From assembly GCA_035535035.1 (NCBI GenBank), contig DATLQW010000073.1, positions 1 to 64,000 of the forward strand: a stretch of 64,000 nucleotides of DNA, written 5' to 3'. Both the position numbers and the translations under genes were made by a program. The DNA comes from JASHVB01 sp035535035. GTDB taxonomy: Bacteria; Pseudomonadota; Alphaproteobacteria; Acetobacterales; Acetobacteraceae. How positions within the stretch are numbered: position 1 is the stretch's first letter; every line of letters starts with the position of its first letter. The notes under the pieces are model-generated. The model saw nothing but the letters and a program-made list of their open reading frames with translations, was not told the DNA's origin and did not search any database. Shown here piece by piece: positions 25,758 to 33,697 of this stretch.

Positions 25758-26300
25758 TCAGTGCCGCGCTGCGCCGCCCATGGCCATGCCGGGCATGCCT
25801 GTCGCGCTGGACCCGACCGGCGCGTTCATGCCGCCCGTGGACCCGTGATCCATTGCCATGCCGCCGCCCGCCTTCTGCACCGTGGCGGTGGCGGTAATCG
25901 CGCCGGCCTTGGCGAAAATCAGCGTCACCGGGAATGTCTCGCCTGGCCGCAGCTGCTGCTTCAGCCCCTCCAGCATGATGTGGTAGCCGTCAGGCGCCAG
26001 CGTCAGCGTCTCGCCCGGCCGAACCGGCAGCGCCGCCACCGAGCGCATCTTCATCACGCCATGGTCGTCGATGCTCGCATGCAGGGTGGCCTTCGCGGCG
26101 ACCGGTGAACGCGCGCCGGTCAGCCGGTCCGGCGCCCCGGTATCGGTAACCGTCAGATAGACGATGCCGGTGCGCCCCGCCATCGCCGCGCGCGACCAGG
26201 CGCCGGTCACCGTGATGCCGTTCCGGTCCGCCGGCGCGGCCGGCGCCAAGCCCGGCAGAGTCACGCACAGCAGCGCGGACGCAAGCAGCAGGCGGCGCAT
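25758..26300 (-). CDS. Copper chaperone PCu(A)C family protein
   Basis: Periplasmic Cu(I) carrier that helps load the CuA centre of cytochrome oxidase (180 aa). A signal peptide spans about 1-24. The copper motif is seen as LHASIDDHGVMKM followed 20-odd residues later by PDGYHIM. After residue 145 there is an unusual Met/His/Gly-rich tail with AMDHGSTGGMN and GMPGMAMGG, which may bind extra copper. The ATG at 26300 opens the signal peptide. It is divergent from a GT4 gene, and the Sco gene lies 1.5 kb away. Confidence 0.92.
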   Translation of the reverse strand: MRRLLLASALLCVTLPGLAPAAPADRNGITVTGAWSRAAMAGRTGIVYLTVTDTGAPDRLTGARSPVAAKATLHASIDDHGVMKMRSVAALPVRPGETLTLAPDGYHIMLEGLKQQLRPGETFPVTLIFAKAGAITATATVQKAGGGMAMDHGSTGGMNAPVGSSATGMPGMAMGGAARH

Positions 26301-26379
26301 CGGCGACCCCTCCCGGTTCAGGCGGCGTTGACGGATGTTGCCCGGGCGACAGCCTTGCGGCAAGACGGGCCGCCATCCC

Positions 26380-27606
26380 ATGAGCGACGTTCCGGTCATC
26401 TCCATCGCACGCTCCGACGCCCGCCGTCCCCTGGTGTTTTCCTGGGGCGTGTCGAGCTATTTCGGCTGGGGAATCTATGGCCTCAACCTCATGCTGCACC
26501 TGGCGGAGCACCCGGACGTCGCGCCTGTCTGCGCCATTGCATTCGGCCCCGGCGACGTGGTGCTCGATCCGCTGCGCAACCGCCGCATGGCCGCGATGGC
26601 GGACAATTCGGCGCCGCTGTGGACCGCGCTCAGCGAGGCCCGGAGCGAGCGCGTGGAGCTCGAACACATGCTGCTGGAGGGCCTGGGCAACGACCTGACC
26701 TCCGCGGTCAGCGCGCACGGCAAGGTCCTGTCGGGCCGGCCGTCGATCGGGGTGGTGTTCCTGGAACAGGCGACTCTCAGTCCGGAAGGGCGGCAGCGCG
26801 CGGACCGGTTCGCCCTGATCGTCGCCGGATCGAGCTGGAACGAGCAAGTGCTGCGCCGCCAGGGCATCCGCGCCGTCACCACCGTGCTGCAAGGCGTTGA
26901 CGCCGCGCTGTACCACCCGGCGCCGCGCAGCGGCCTGTTTCCCGGACGCTTCGTCGTGTTCTCCGGCGGCAAGCTGGAATTCCGCAAGGGCCAGGACCTG
27001 GTGCTCGCCGCGTTTCGCGCCTTCCGCCAGCGCCACGCCGAGGCGCTGCTGGTCACCGCCTGGCACTCCCCGTGGTCGGAGCTGGCGGAGATCGCGGTGG
27101 GTCACAAGGGCATCACGCCGCCGCCGCGGTCCGCCGACGGCACGCCCGACATGGCCGGCTGGGCGGTCGCCAACGGCATCCCGGAGGATGCCATCGTTTC
27201 GGTCGGCCACACTCCGAACATCGCCATGCCGTACGTGGTGCGCGAGGCGGACGTGGCGGTCTTCGCCAATCGCTGCGAGGGCGGCACCAACCTGGTGGCG
27301 ATGGAGTGCATGGCCTGCGGCATTCCGACGATCCTGTCCGCCAATACCGGCCATCTCGACCTGCTGCGCCACGCCATCGCCCTGCCGCTCGAGCGGCAGG
27401 GCGTGCCGGTCAGCGCGCACTACGACACGACCGATTGGGGTGAGAGCGACGTCGAGGAGATGCTGGAGAAGCTGGAAACGGTCTGGCGCGACCGCACCGC
27501 TGCCGCCGCGCTCGGCCGCCGCGCGGCGCGGTTCATGGCCGGAATGACCTGGCGGGACCAGCTTTTTCTCCTCCTGCGCGCAATCGATCCCTTCGTCGAG
27601 GATTGA
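26380..27606 (+). CDS. Glycosyltransferase, GT4-like
   Basis: Retaining GT-B glycosyltransferase of 408 aa. N-terminal FSWGVSSYFGWGIYGLNLML is an acceptor-domain opening with a Gly-rich loop. The donor domain shows FVVFSGGKLEFRKGQDLVLAAF, VGHTPNIAMPYVVREADVAVFANR and the donor loop CEGGTNLVAMECMACGIPTI. The ATG at 26380 begins MSDVPVISIARSDARRPLV. A hairpin follows. It lies between two copper-protein genes and near the ACP-FkbH genes, but is on the other strand; an envelope or glycolipid sugar target is inference. Confidence 0.82.
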   Translation: MSDVPVISIARSDARRPLVFSWGVSSYFGWGIYGLNLMLHLAEHPDVAPVCAIAFGPGDVVLDPLRNRRMAAMADNSAPLWTALSEARSERVELEHMLLEGLGNDLTSAVSAHGKVLSGRPSIGVVFLEQATLSPEGRQRADRFALIVAGSSWNEQVLRRQGIRAVTTVLQGVDAALYHPAPRSGLFPGRFVVFSGGKLEFRKGQDLVLAAFRAFRQRHAEALLVTAWHSPWSELAEIAVGHKGITPPPRSADGTPDMAGWAVANGIPEDAIVSVGHTPNIAMPYVVREADVAVFANRCEGGTNLVAMECMACGIPTILSANTGHLDLLRHAIALPLERQGVPVSAHYDTTDWGESDVEEMLEKLETVWRDRTAAAALGRRAARFMAGMTWRDQLFLLLRAIDPFVED

Positions 27607-27656
27607 TGCCGGGTACCGGATGTCCTGACCGTCATCCGTCCGGCCGCGACACCGGT

Positions 27657-27689
27657 GCCGCCCTGCCGGAAGGCAGGACTTCCGGCGGC
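27657..27689. terminator. Nested hairpin between convergent genes
   Basis: CCTGCC pairs with GGCAGG (27662-27667 with 27672-27677), and the flanking GCCGCC/GGCGGC (27657-27662 and 27684-27689) can pair as an outer stem. It lies between the convergent GT4 and Sco genes, a likely bidirectional transcription end. Confidence 0.4.
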
Positions 27690-27825
27690 TTGCATAAGGC
27701 AGCAGAACCTCGCCTGTCCGCGGCGGCCGGCGGGCAGCGCCGGGCGAGGCTGCCGCATGCCGGCCTGATCGCGCCCAACTGCGCCGCTCATCCGTTTCGA
27801 CATGCTTCGCGGGCGAGGCTTCCGG

Positions 27826-28458
27826 TCACCCCACCAGCTTGCCGATCGCGGTGGCCATTTCGCTCCCCGAGTCCTCCGCCGGAATCGGCGCGATGAACCG
27901 CCCGTCCGGGCCCATCAGATAGATGATCGAGCTGTGGTCCATCGAATAATCGTTCGGCCCCGGACCGGTGACGTGCTTCGCATAGTACACCCGGTATTCC
28001 CTCGCCACCTTGGCGATCTGAGCGGGCGTGCCGGTCAGTCCGATCAGCGCGGGGGTGAAGGCCGCGGTGTACTGCTTCATCACCTCCGGCGTGTCGCGCT
28101 GCGGGTCGATCGTGATGAAGATCGGCCACAAATCCTTCGTCTTCGGTCCCAGCTTGTCCAGCGCGGCCGCCATCGCGTTCAGCGTGGTCGGGCAGACGTC
28201 GGGACAGTAGGTGTAACCAAAGTACACCAGCATATACTTGCCGCGGAAATCGCGGTCGGTGACGGTCTTGCCGCTGCTGTTTTCCAGGGTGAAGGGCCCG
28301 CCGATCGCGGGCCCGCCGGTGTCGCCGGTCAACCACAGGAAACCTCCGGCGCCGAGCAACAGCACTGCCGCCAGCAGGCCGACAACGGCAAAGATGAAGC
28401 TGGTGGGCGGACGAGGATTGGCTGGCCGGCCGGTGCCGCGTTCACTCGTCGTGCTCAT
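27826..28458 (-). CDS. SCO1/SenC family copper-binding protein
   Basis: Membrane-anchored thioredoxin-fold copper protein for cytochrome c oxidase CuA assembly (210 aa). There is one N-terminal membrane segment at about 22-44. The copper ligands are Cys85 and Cys89 in YCPDVCP and His175 in SMDHSS, all intact. FRGKYMLVYFGYTYCPDVCPTTL and FITIDPQRDTPEVMKQY are standard. It faces the periplasm. Together with the PCuAC gene it suggests a copper-oxidase maturation set whose oxidase genes lie elsewhere. Confidence 0.95.
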   Translation of the reverse strand: MSTTSERGTGRPANPRPPTSFIFAVVGLLAAVLLLGAGGFLWLTGDTGGPAIGGPFTLENSSGKTVTDRDFRGKYMLVYFGYTYCPDVCPTTLNAMAAALDKLGPKTKDLWPIFITIDPQRDTPEVMKQYTAAFTPALIGLTGTPAQIAKVAREYRVYYAKHVTGPGPNDYSMDHSSIIYLMGPDGRFIAPIPAEDSGSEMATAIGKLVG

Positions 28459-28611
28459 GGCCGCCTCCTGGGTCGATGGCGATGGGGTGGGTGCCGCTCA
28501 GCCTCGGCCGGGCGGCCAACCGGTCCGGGGCGCTCCGGCCGCGCGCCGAGCCGGGCAGCCATGCGGCCCGCGGCCGGCCGTTCGGACCCGCGAGGAACCC
28601 CGCCGCGCCTG

Positions 28612-28854
28612 TCAGGTCTTCGCCGCCACCACCCGCACCAGGTCGCCGACGTTCTGCAGGCTGTCCAGCTCGCGCGTGGTGAACTTCATGCCGAACCGTT
28701 CCTCGGTCGCCATGATGATCTCGATCTGCTTGAACGAATCCCAGCCCTGCACGTCCTTCGCCGACAGGTCCGCCTTCAGCAGCATGTCGTCGCGCATGAA
28801 CACGTCGTGGAAGATCTCGGTCAGGGCGCCATAAATTTCGGGTTCGGTCGGCAT
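28612..28854 (-). CDS. Acyl carrier protein (FkbH partner)
   Basis: 80-aa carrier protein. The phosphopantetheine-attachment Ser40 is in GWDSFKQIEII, the D-S-F/L pattern used by ACPs. It is acidic and helical, as expected. Five bases separate it from the upstream fkbH-like gene, so they are coupled. It is unlikely to be the fatty-acid AcpP, whose sequence is very different (DSL). It probably holds a small acyl unit made by the FkbH protein. Confidence 0.88.
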   Translation of the reverse strand: MPTEPEIYGALTEIFHDVFMRDDMLLKADLSAKDVQGWDSFKQIEIIMATEERFGMKFTTRELDSLQNVGDLVRVVAAKT

Positions 28855-28859
28855 GCGGG

Positions 28860-30746
28860 TCAGCCCTCGGTCACGTGGATGAAGGTTTCGGCGGGCCTGA
28901 AGCTCGCCAGGTCGATAATGTTGCGGTTGCCGCCGGCCGCGTCGCGGTCCGTCACGGTGAAGCCCAGCCTGGCGTAGTGCTCCTTCACCATGCCGTTCTT
29001 CCTGGTCGGGATATACTCGCCAACCAGCCGGCGCGCGCCCAGCTTCAGCGCCTGCCGCGCGATCAGGTTCAGCGTCGTCGGCTCCACCTGGCGGCCCAGC
29101 ACGCGGCAGCTCATCAGCCAGGTGTCGATGTAAAGGTCCTGGTTGTCCCGCAGCCGTCCGACGATGATGGCGATCACCCCGTTGTCACCGAAACGATCCA
29201 GCAGCCGAAGCTGCAGCCCGAACGCGTTGGGATCGGCCATGACGGCAAGCACGTCCTCGTCCGTATAGCGCCGTGTGGTGAGGTTGAACTGGTTCGACTT
29301 GTTGATGAGCTGCACGATTCGCTGCAACCCCACCCGGTCGAAGCGCTTCCACACGAGCTGCATCTCCAGCCCGCGCAGGTAGCTCGGCAGGTCGGTGGCC
29401 GAGGCCTTCAGCGCGTCGCGGGCCTTGTTGCCCTGGTACTGCGAGGTGCGCTCGCGGTCTTCGTCGGTGACCGACAGGCCCTCGAAATATCCGGCATCGG
29501 CGATGGCACGCGGGTAGTAGGTGGGGTCGTCCGACACTTCCGGCACCGCCACCATCGGCAGTTCCTGCCGTACCAGGTTGCGCTCGAACGGGTTGTCGTC
29601 GATGAACACCAGCGAATCGAGCCCGATGTTCAGCTCCTCGGCGATGGTGCGGAGGTTGCCGGCCTTGTCCGACCAGTTGGCCACGAAGGAGGCAATGTCG
29701 GAGCGGCGCAGCACCATTTCGGGGTGCTTCTCGAACGGTTCCAGCGCGTTCGCCTCGTCGTTCTTCGAACAGACCGCGAGGATGACGCCGCGGCGGGTCA
29801 GTTCGCGCGCATAGTCCTGGAAGGTGACATAGGCCTCGCCCAGCGCGCTGCCCTGGCCGAGCGCGATGCCTTCCATGCCGTCGTCGCCGATGACGCCGCC
29901 CCACATCGTGTTGTCCAGGTCCATCACCAGGCATTTGAAGGACCGCCCCTGCCCGGCGGCGAGCAACCGCCCGGCCAGGTCGCCATACAGCGGCGCGGCA
30001 ACGGGAGAAATCTCCTGCTTGGAGCGATGCCACAGCGCCGTGTCGTGCCAGCGTTCGATCCCGCCGCGCGCCGCATGCTCATCGACCGCGAGCAGATCGA
30101 TCCCGTCGGCATTGGCCATCTCGCGTAACGCCGCGTTGAGCCGCGCCAGGTGGCGGGCGCGCGAGCCTGGCAGCCGGTGCTCGTTGCTGCCCAGCACCCA
30201 CGGATGCACCGGCAGCGCGGTCTGCTGAATGATCGGGCAGCGGAACGCTTCGCGTGCCAGCCGCCAGGCCTCGCGGATGCGGCCCTTGATCTCGTCCAGC
30301 GCGGCATCGGCGCCGGCGGCGTCCAACCCGGAGGTAACGCCGGCCGCCAGGTGGTACGCATCCAGCGAAAGCAGCACGGCGGTCGGCTTGAACGCGTGCA
30401 GTTCGGAGTCCGGATCCGACAGTTCCTGCACGTACTGGCCGAAATCGTTCTCGTACGTATCGATCCAGATGCCGCGCCGCAGCCCGGCCACGCGGATCGC
30501 CGGCAGCAGATGCGTCAACGTCGCGGAACCGAGCACCGCCAGCCGCACCGGCCTGGTGGCGAGCCCCTCGGGCTGCACCGGAATCGCGCGGCGAACGGTC
30601 TCGTCCAGTGCGTTGGTCAGCACGAAGTTCAGCCGCGCATTGGCCAGTGCGACGGCCTCGTTCCAGGCGCCGGCGGGGTCGCCGCCCAGCCCGCGCAGCC
30701 GCGCGCGCCAGTCGGGGATGGTCGGCAGCCAATGCAGTTCTGTCAC
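28860..30746 (-). CDS. HAD-IIIC / FkbH-family protein
   Basis: 628-aa FkbH-like protein. In polyketide clusters these dephosphorylate 1,3-bisphosphoglycerate and place a glyceryl unit on an ACP. Residues 1-200 are SGNH-like (LGSATLTHLLPAI). HAD motif DLDNTMWGG is at 276-284 with CSKNDEANA and VFIDDNPFERNLVR later. The last 200 residues (LVGEYIPTRKNGMVKEHYARLGF) resemble a GNAT-type domain. Start is a GTG at 30746, preceded by AGGA; a longer open frame to 30935 lacks homology. It sits 5 bases before its ACP gene, with no PKS or glyceryltransferase partner nearby, so the acceptor may be a glycan or lipid. Confidence 0.88.
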   Translation of the reverse strand: MTELHWLPTIPDWRARLRGLGGDPAGAWNEAVALANARLNFVLTNALDETVRRAIPVQPEGLATRPVRLAVLGSATLTHLLPAIRVAGLRRGIWIDTYENDFGQYVQELSDPDSELHAFKPTAVLLSLDAYHLAAGVTSGLDAAGADAALDEIKGRIREAWRLAREAFRCPIIQQTALPVHPWVLGSNEHRLPGSRARHLARLNAALREMANADGIDLLAVDEHAARGGIERWHDTALWHRSKQEISPVAAPLYGDLAGRLLAAGQGRSFKCLVMDLDNTMWGGVIGDDGMEGIALGQGSALGEAYVTFQDYARELTRRGVILAVCSKNDEANALEPFEKHPEMVLRRSDIASFVANWSDKAGNLRTIAEELNIGLDSLVFIDDNPFERNLVRQELPMVAVPEVSDDPTYYPRAIADAGYFEGLSVTDEDRERTSQYQGNKARDALKASATDLPSYLRGLEMQLVWKRFDRVGLQRIVQLINKSNQFNLTTRRYTDEDVLAVMADPNAFGLQLRLLDRFGDNGVIAIIVGRLRDNQDLYIDTWLMSCRVLGRQVEPTTLNLIARQALKLGARRLVGEYIPTRKNGMVKEHYARLGFTVTDRDAAGGNRNIIDLASFRPAETFIHVTEG

Positions 30747-30865
30747 CTTGGGTGTTCCTGGCGCAAAAGCGGCCGGGCGTTGCGGCCGGGCATGGATTGC
30801 TGGGCGCTTCCTGGCGGATGGAGTAACACTGCGCCGCGGTGCCTTCAACAAAAACGGCGCAGGCA

Positions 30866-31579
30866 ATGGTGAAGGTTCATGGTTCAGGCCCGGTCGCGGT
30901 TTCCCCTGGGGCGCCGTCCGGACCACAGGCCACACGGCCTGCCGCGCCCCTTCGCGCGCTCGTTACGCTGTACCGCGAACTGGCCCGGCGCGGCATGAAC
31001 ACCGGCAGTTCCGGCAATGTCAGCGCCCGCACGCCCGGCGGCATGCTGATCACGCCAAGCGGCTGCTCCGCCGAAACGCTGCGCGAGGCCGGCCTGGTGG
31101 CAATGGCGCTGGATGGAACCGTGCGTGGCGACCCCGTGCCGTCGTCCGAATGGTCGATGCACGCGGCGATCTACCAAGCCTACCCGGCAGCTGCCTGGAT
31201 CGTGCACACCCATGCCGACGCCTGCACCGCGCTGGCCTGCCTGGACGAAGGTTTGCCGGGCTTCCACTACATGGTCACCCGCTTCGGCGGTGACGACGTG
31301 CGCTGCGCGCCCTACGTGACGTTCGGTACGCCCGAACTGGCGCGGCTCGCGGTGGCGGCGCTGGAGGGCCGATCCGCTTGCTTGCTCGCCAATCATGGCA
31401 TGGTGGCGTTCGGGACCGGAGCCGCCGACGCCCTGGCCGGAGCGGTGTTGCTGGAGACGCTGTGCCGCCAGTATCTGCTGGCCCGGGCCGCCGGCGCGGT
31501 GCGGCTGCTGACCGCCGGCGAAATGACGGCGGCGCGGGAGCGCTTCAAGACCTACGGGCCGGCCGCCGGTACATGCTGA
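30866..31579 (+). CDS. Class II aldolase/adducin family protein
   Basis: Zinc-dependent class II aldolase fold of 237 aa. Visible are ARRGMNTGSSGNVSAR, SSEWSMHAAIYQ, the metal ligands HTHAD, and ACLLANHGMVAFG. FHYMVTRFGGDDVRCAPYVTFGT is seen in fuculose-phosphate-aldolase-like members. The ATG at 30866 is preferred but has a weak ribosome site; a GTG at 30839 is possible. It is divergent from the fkbH-like gene and about 1 kb before a DenD-type dehydrogenase, so a tetronate or deoxysugar breakdown step is plausible but not proven. Confidence 0.85.
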   Translation: MVKVHGSGPVAVSPGAPSGPQATRPAAPLRALVTLYRELARRGMNTGSSGNVSARTPGGMLITPSGCSAETLREAGLVAMALDGTVRGDPVPSSEWSMHAAIYQAYPAAAWIVHTHADACTALACLDEGLPGFHYMVTRFGGDDVRCAPYVTFGTPELARLAVAALEGRSACLLANHGMVAFGTGAADALAGAVLLETLCRQYLLARAAGAVRLLTAGEMTAARERFKTYGPAAGTC

Positions 31580-31852
31580 TCCAGCCTGATCCAGCGTCGG
31601 TCAAATCCCGCATTTGCTGCTCGTCCGTGGTGTCCTTTCCGTCTGGTCTGTTTTGCTTGACTCGGGCGGCTACTCGTTGGAAGCGGCATGCATGACCGGG
31701 ATGAACCTGGTCATCTCCGGCGCCGGCGGCAACCGGCTCTGCCTGGCTGTCATGGTGACGTTCCATGAAATCCGGCGCGCGGACAGGGCAGGGGCGCCAC
31801 GCGTGCCATGCCGGCGGCCATCCCGGAACCCGCCGCACGGCCGCCTCCGGCA

Positions 31853-32239
31853 ATGGATTGGTCCCGCATGCTCCTGCTGTCGTTCGTTCTTCTGCTGATC
31901 GCCACCGGCCTCGGCACCGCGCTCGCCGCGCTGCATCTGCGGGCTGGCATTGCCAGGCCGCCAGGCTGGCCGCTTGGCGCCTCGCACGGATTGCTCGGCG
32001 CCGCCGGCCTGGGCGTGCTGTTGTTCGCCCTGCGCGGGCCGCCGCGCGGCGAGGCCATGGGAGTCGCCGCCTTCGGCCGCATCGCCGCCGTGTCGCTGGT
32101 GGCGGCGCTGCTGGCCGGAATCGCGGTTCTCGCCGCCCGCCTGCGGTATCGGCGCGTACCCAGCCTGGTCATCGCCATCCACGCCACGATTGCCGTCAGC
32201 GGCGTCGTCATCCTTGCCGCCTATACCCTGCTGGGCTGA
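31853..32239 (+). CDS. Small predicted membrane protein
   Basis: About 128 aa with four hydrophobic segments: MLLLSFVLLLIATGLGTALA, LGAAGLGVLLFAL, IAAVSLVAALLAGIAVLAA and LVIAIHATIAVSGVVILAAY. I recognise no family. Topology would place short charged loops (RAGIARPPG, RPPRGEAM) between helices. The ATG at 31853 is chosen as the start just before the first hydrophobic stretch; an upstream ATG at 31808 adds a Pro-rich lead. The GC-rich frame could be partly compositional, so confidence is moderate. Confidence 0.5.
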   Translation: MDWSRMLLLSFVLLLIATGLGTALAALHLRAGIARPPGWPLGASHGLLGAAGLGVLLFALRGPPRGEAMGVAAFGRIAAVSLVAALLAGIAVLAARLRYRRVPSLVIAIHATIAVSGVVILAAYTLLG

Positions 32240-32565
32240 CCGCCCGCCGCCGCGGCCGGCATCTGGGATGTTCCCCGACGCAGTCAACGGCCCGAGCAGA
32301 CTGCATACCAGGCGGTCACGCGCGCACTCGTCATTCCCGCGCAAGCGGGGACCCAGGACGCTTGGGTCCCCGTTTGCGCGGGAATGACCAAAAGCGTGGC
32401 GGCAAGGATCCGAATGCAGCAGCACCGATCATGCCGCCGGCACCCGCCACGCCGGCACGACCCAATGCAAAGCGGCAGCCACCCGATCCGGCCGCCGCCC
32501 GCCGCGGCTTGGGCGCCGCGCCTCGCCGTGCCACCTTGTCCGCGAACACCCGGAGAGCCTGCACC
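32240..32565. other. Intergenic region, 326 bases
   Basis: No gene supported. It contains the long near-perfect palindrome at 32330-32388. Its translated frames (peptides such as SFPRKRG and VPACAGMT) are the usual repeat-derived spurious peptides. The final 30 bases hold a GGAGAG ribosome site for the downstream dehydrogenase gene. Confidence 0.8.
32330..32388. repeat. Palindromic repeat, family B (GTCATTCCCGCG type)
   Basis: Arms of 26 bases (32330-32355 and 32363-32388) are inverted copies with a single mismatch; pairing extends through two more positions to a 3-base loop ACG. The sequence begins GTCATTCCCGCGCAAGCGGG. Palindromes of this kind are widespread intergenic repeats in proteobacteria. 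It can form a very stable hairpin in RNA or a cruciform in DNA. Confidence 0.85.
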
Positions 32566-33558
32566 ATGCTGATCACCATCCTGGGCGGCGGCGGCTTCCT
32601 CGGCCGCAAACTCGCCGCGCGCCTCGCCACCGATGGCACCCTCGGCGGCCGGAAGGTCACCGGCCTGACCTTGTTCGACCTCGCCGAGCCGCCCAAACCG
32701 GTGGCTTCCTTCCCGGTCTCCGCCCTGGCCGGCGATATCGTGGACCTCCCGGCCGAGGCCATCCCGCCCGGCACCGAAATCGTGTTCCACCTCGCCGCCG
32801 TGGTCAGCGCCCAGGCCGAGGCCGACTACGACCTCGGCCGCCGCGTCAACCTGCGCGGCACCGACGCGCTGGTGGACGCCGCGCGCCGCGGCGTCGCCGC
32901 GGGTGAAAAACCGCCGCGCGTGGTGTTCACCAGTTCGGTCGCCAGCTTCAGCGGCACCCAGAACTCCGTGCTGGCCGACGACGCCCGCCAGGTTCCGGGC
33001 AACAGCTACGGCGCCCAAAAGGCCGCCTCCGAGCTGATCCTGGCCGACGCCTCCCGCCGGGGCTTCCTCGATGCCGTCTCGCTGCGCCTGCCGACCATCA
33101 TCGTCCGCCCCGGCCGCCCCAACCGCGCCGCCTCCTCCTTCCTCTCCGCCATCATCCGCGAGCCCCTGCTTGGGCTGCCGGCCGACCTTCCGGTGCCCGA
33201 CGCCTTCGCCGCCTGGGTGGCCAGCCCGCGCCGCGCCATCGACTGGCTGCTGCACGCCGCCGCCCTGGACACCGCCCCCATGGGCCTGGACCGCGGCGTC
33301 AACCCGCCCGGCATCAGCACCACCATCGCCCATCTGCTCCACGCACTGGACGCGGCGAGGCCCGGTGCCGCCGCCCTGGTGCGCCGCGTCGAGGACCAGT
33401 CGGTCGCCGCAATCGTCGGCACCTGGCCGCCGGACTTCGAACCGCTGCGCGCCCGCACCCTCGGTTTCAGCCCGCACGAACCGATCGCCGACGTGGTACG
33501 CGCCTTCATCGAGGACGATCTGGCGGCGACCCGGGCCGAGCGCGGTCTCGCCGCCTGA
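32566..33558 (+). CDS. denD: D-erythronate dehydrogenase-like SDR (DenD family)
   Basis: NAD-dependent SDR of 330 aa with the DenD arrangement: ITILGGGGFLGRKLA, VFHLAAVVSAQAEADYDLGRRVN, VVFTSSVASF, NSYGAQKAASELIL (Tyr/Lys) and the diagnostic LRLPTIIVRPGRPNRAASSFLSAIIREPLLG. DenD oxidises D-erythronate to 2-oxo-erythronate for the OtnI/OtnK/OtnC tetronate pathway. The ATG at 32566 follows GGAGAG. Only one candidate partner, the class II aldolase at 30.9 kb, is nearby, so the pathway may be incomplete here or its substrate different. Confidence 0.82.
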   Translation: MLITILGGGGFLGRKLAARLATDGTLGGRKVTGLTLFDLAEPPKPVASFPVSALAGDIVDLPAEAIPPGTEIVFHLAAVVSAQAEADYDLGRRVNLRGTDALVDAARRGVAAGEKPPRVVFTSSVASFSGTQNSVLADDARQVPGNSYGAQKAASELILADASRRGFLDAVSLRLPTIIVRPGRPNRAASSFLSAIIREPLLGLPADLPVPDAFAAWVASPRRAIDWLLHAAALDTAPMGLDRGVNPPGISTTIAHLLHALDAARPGAAALVRRVEDQSVAAIVGTWPPDFEPLRARTLGFSPHEPIADVVRAFIEDDLAATRAERGLAA

Positions 33559-33697
33559 AGCGCGGCGGTAACCATCCGGCCCGCAAGAGACATTTTTATC
33601 GCATGCCGTGCCAAATCGGCCACGCCGCGGTTGAATGCGGCGGCGCCGCGCTCCACAAGGGTCCTAACTTCTCCTCCTGCTTCCCCGGACGTCGCTG

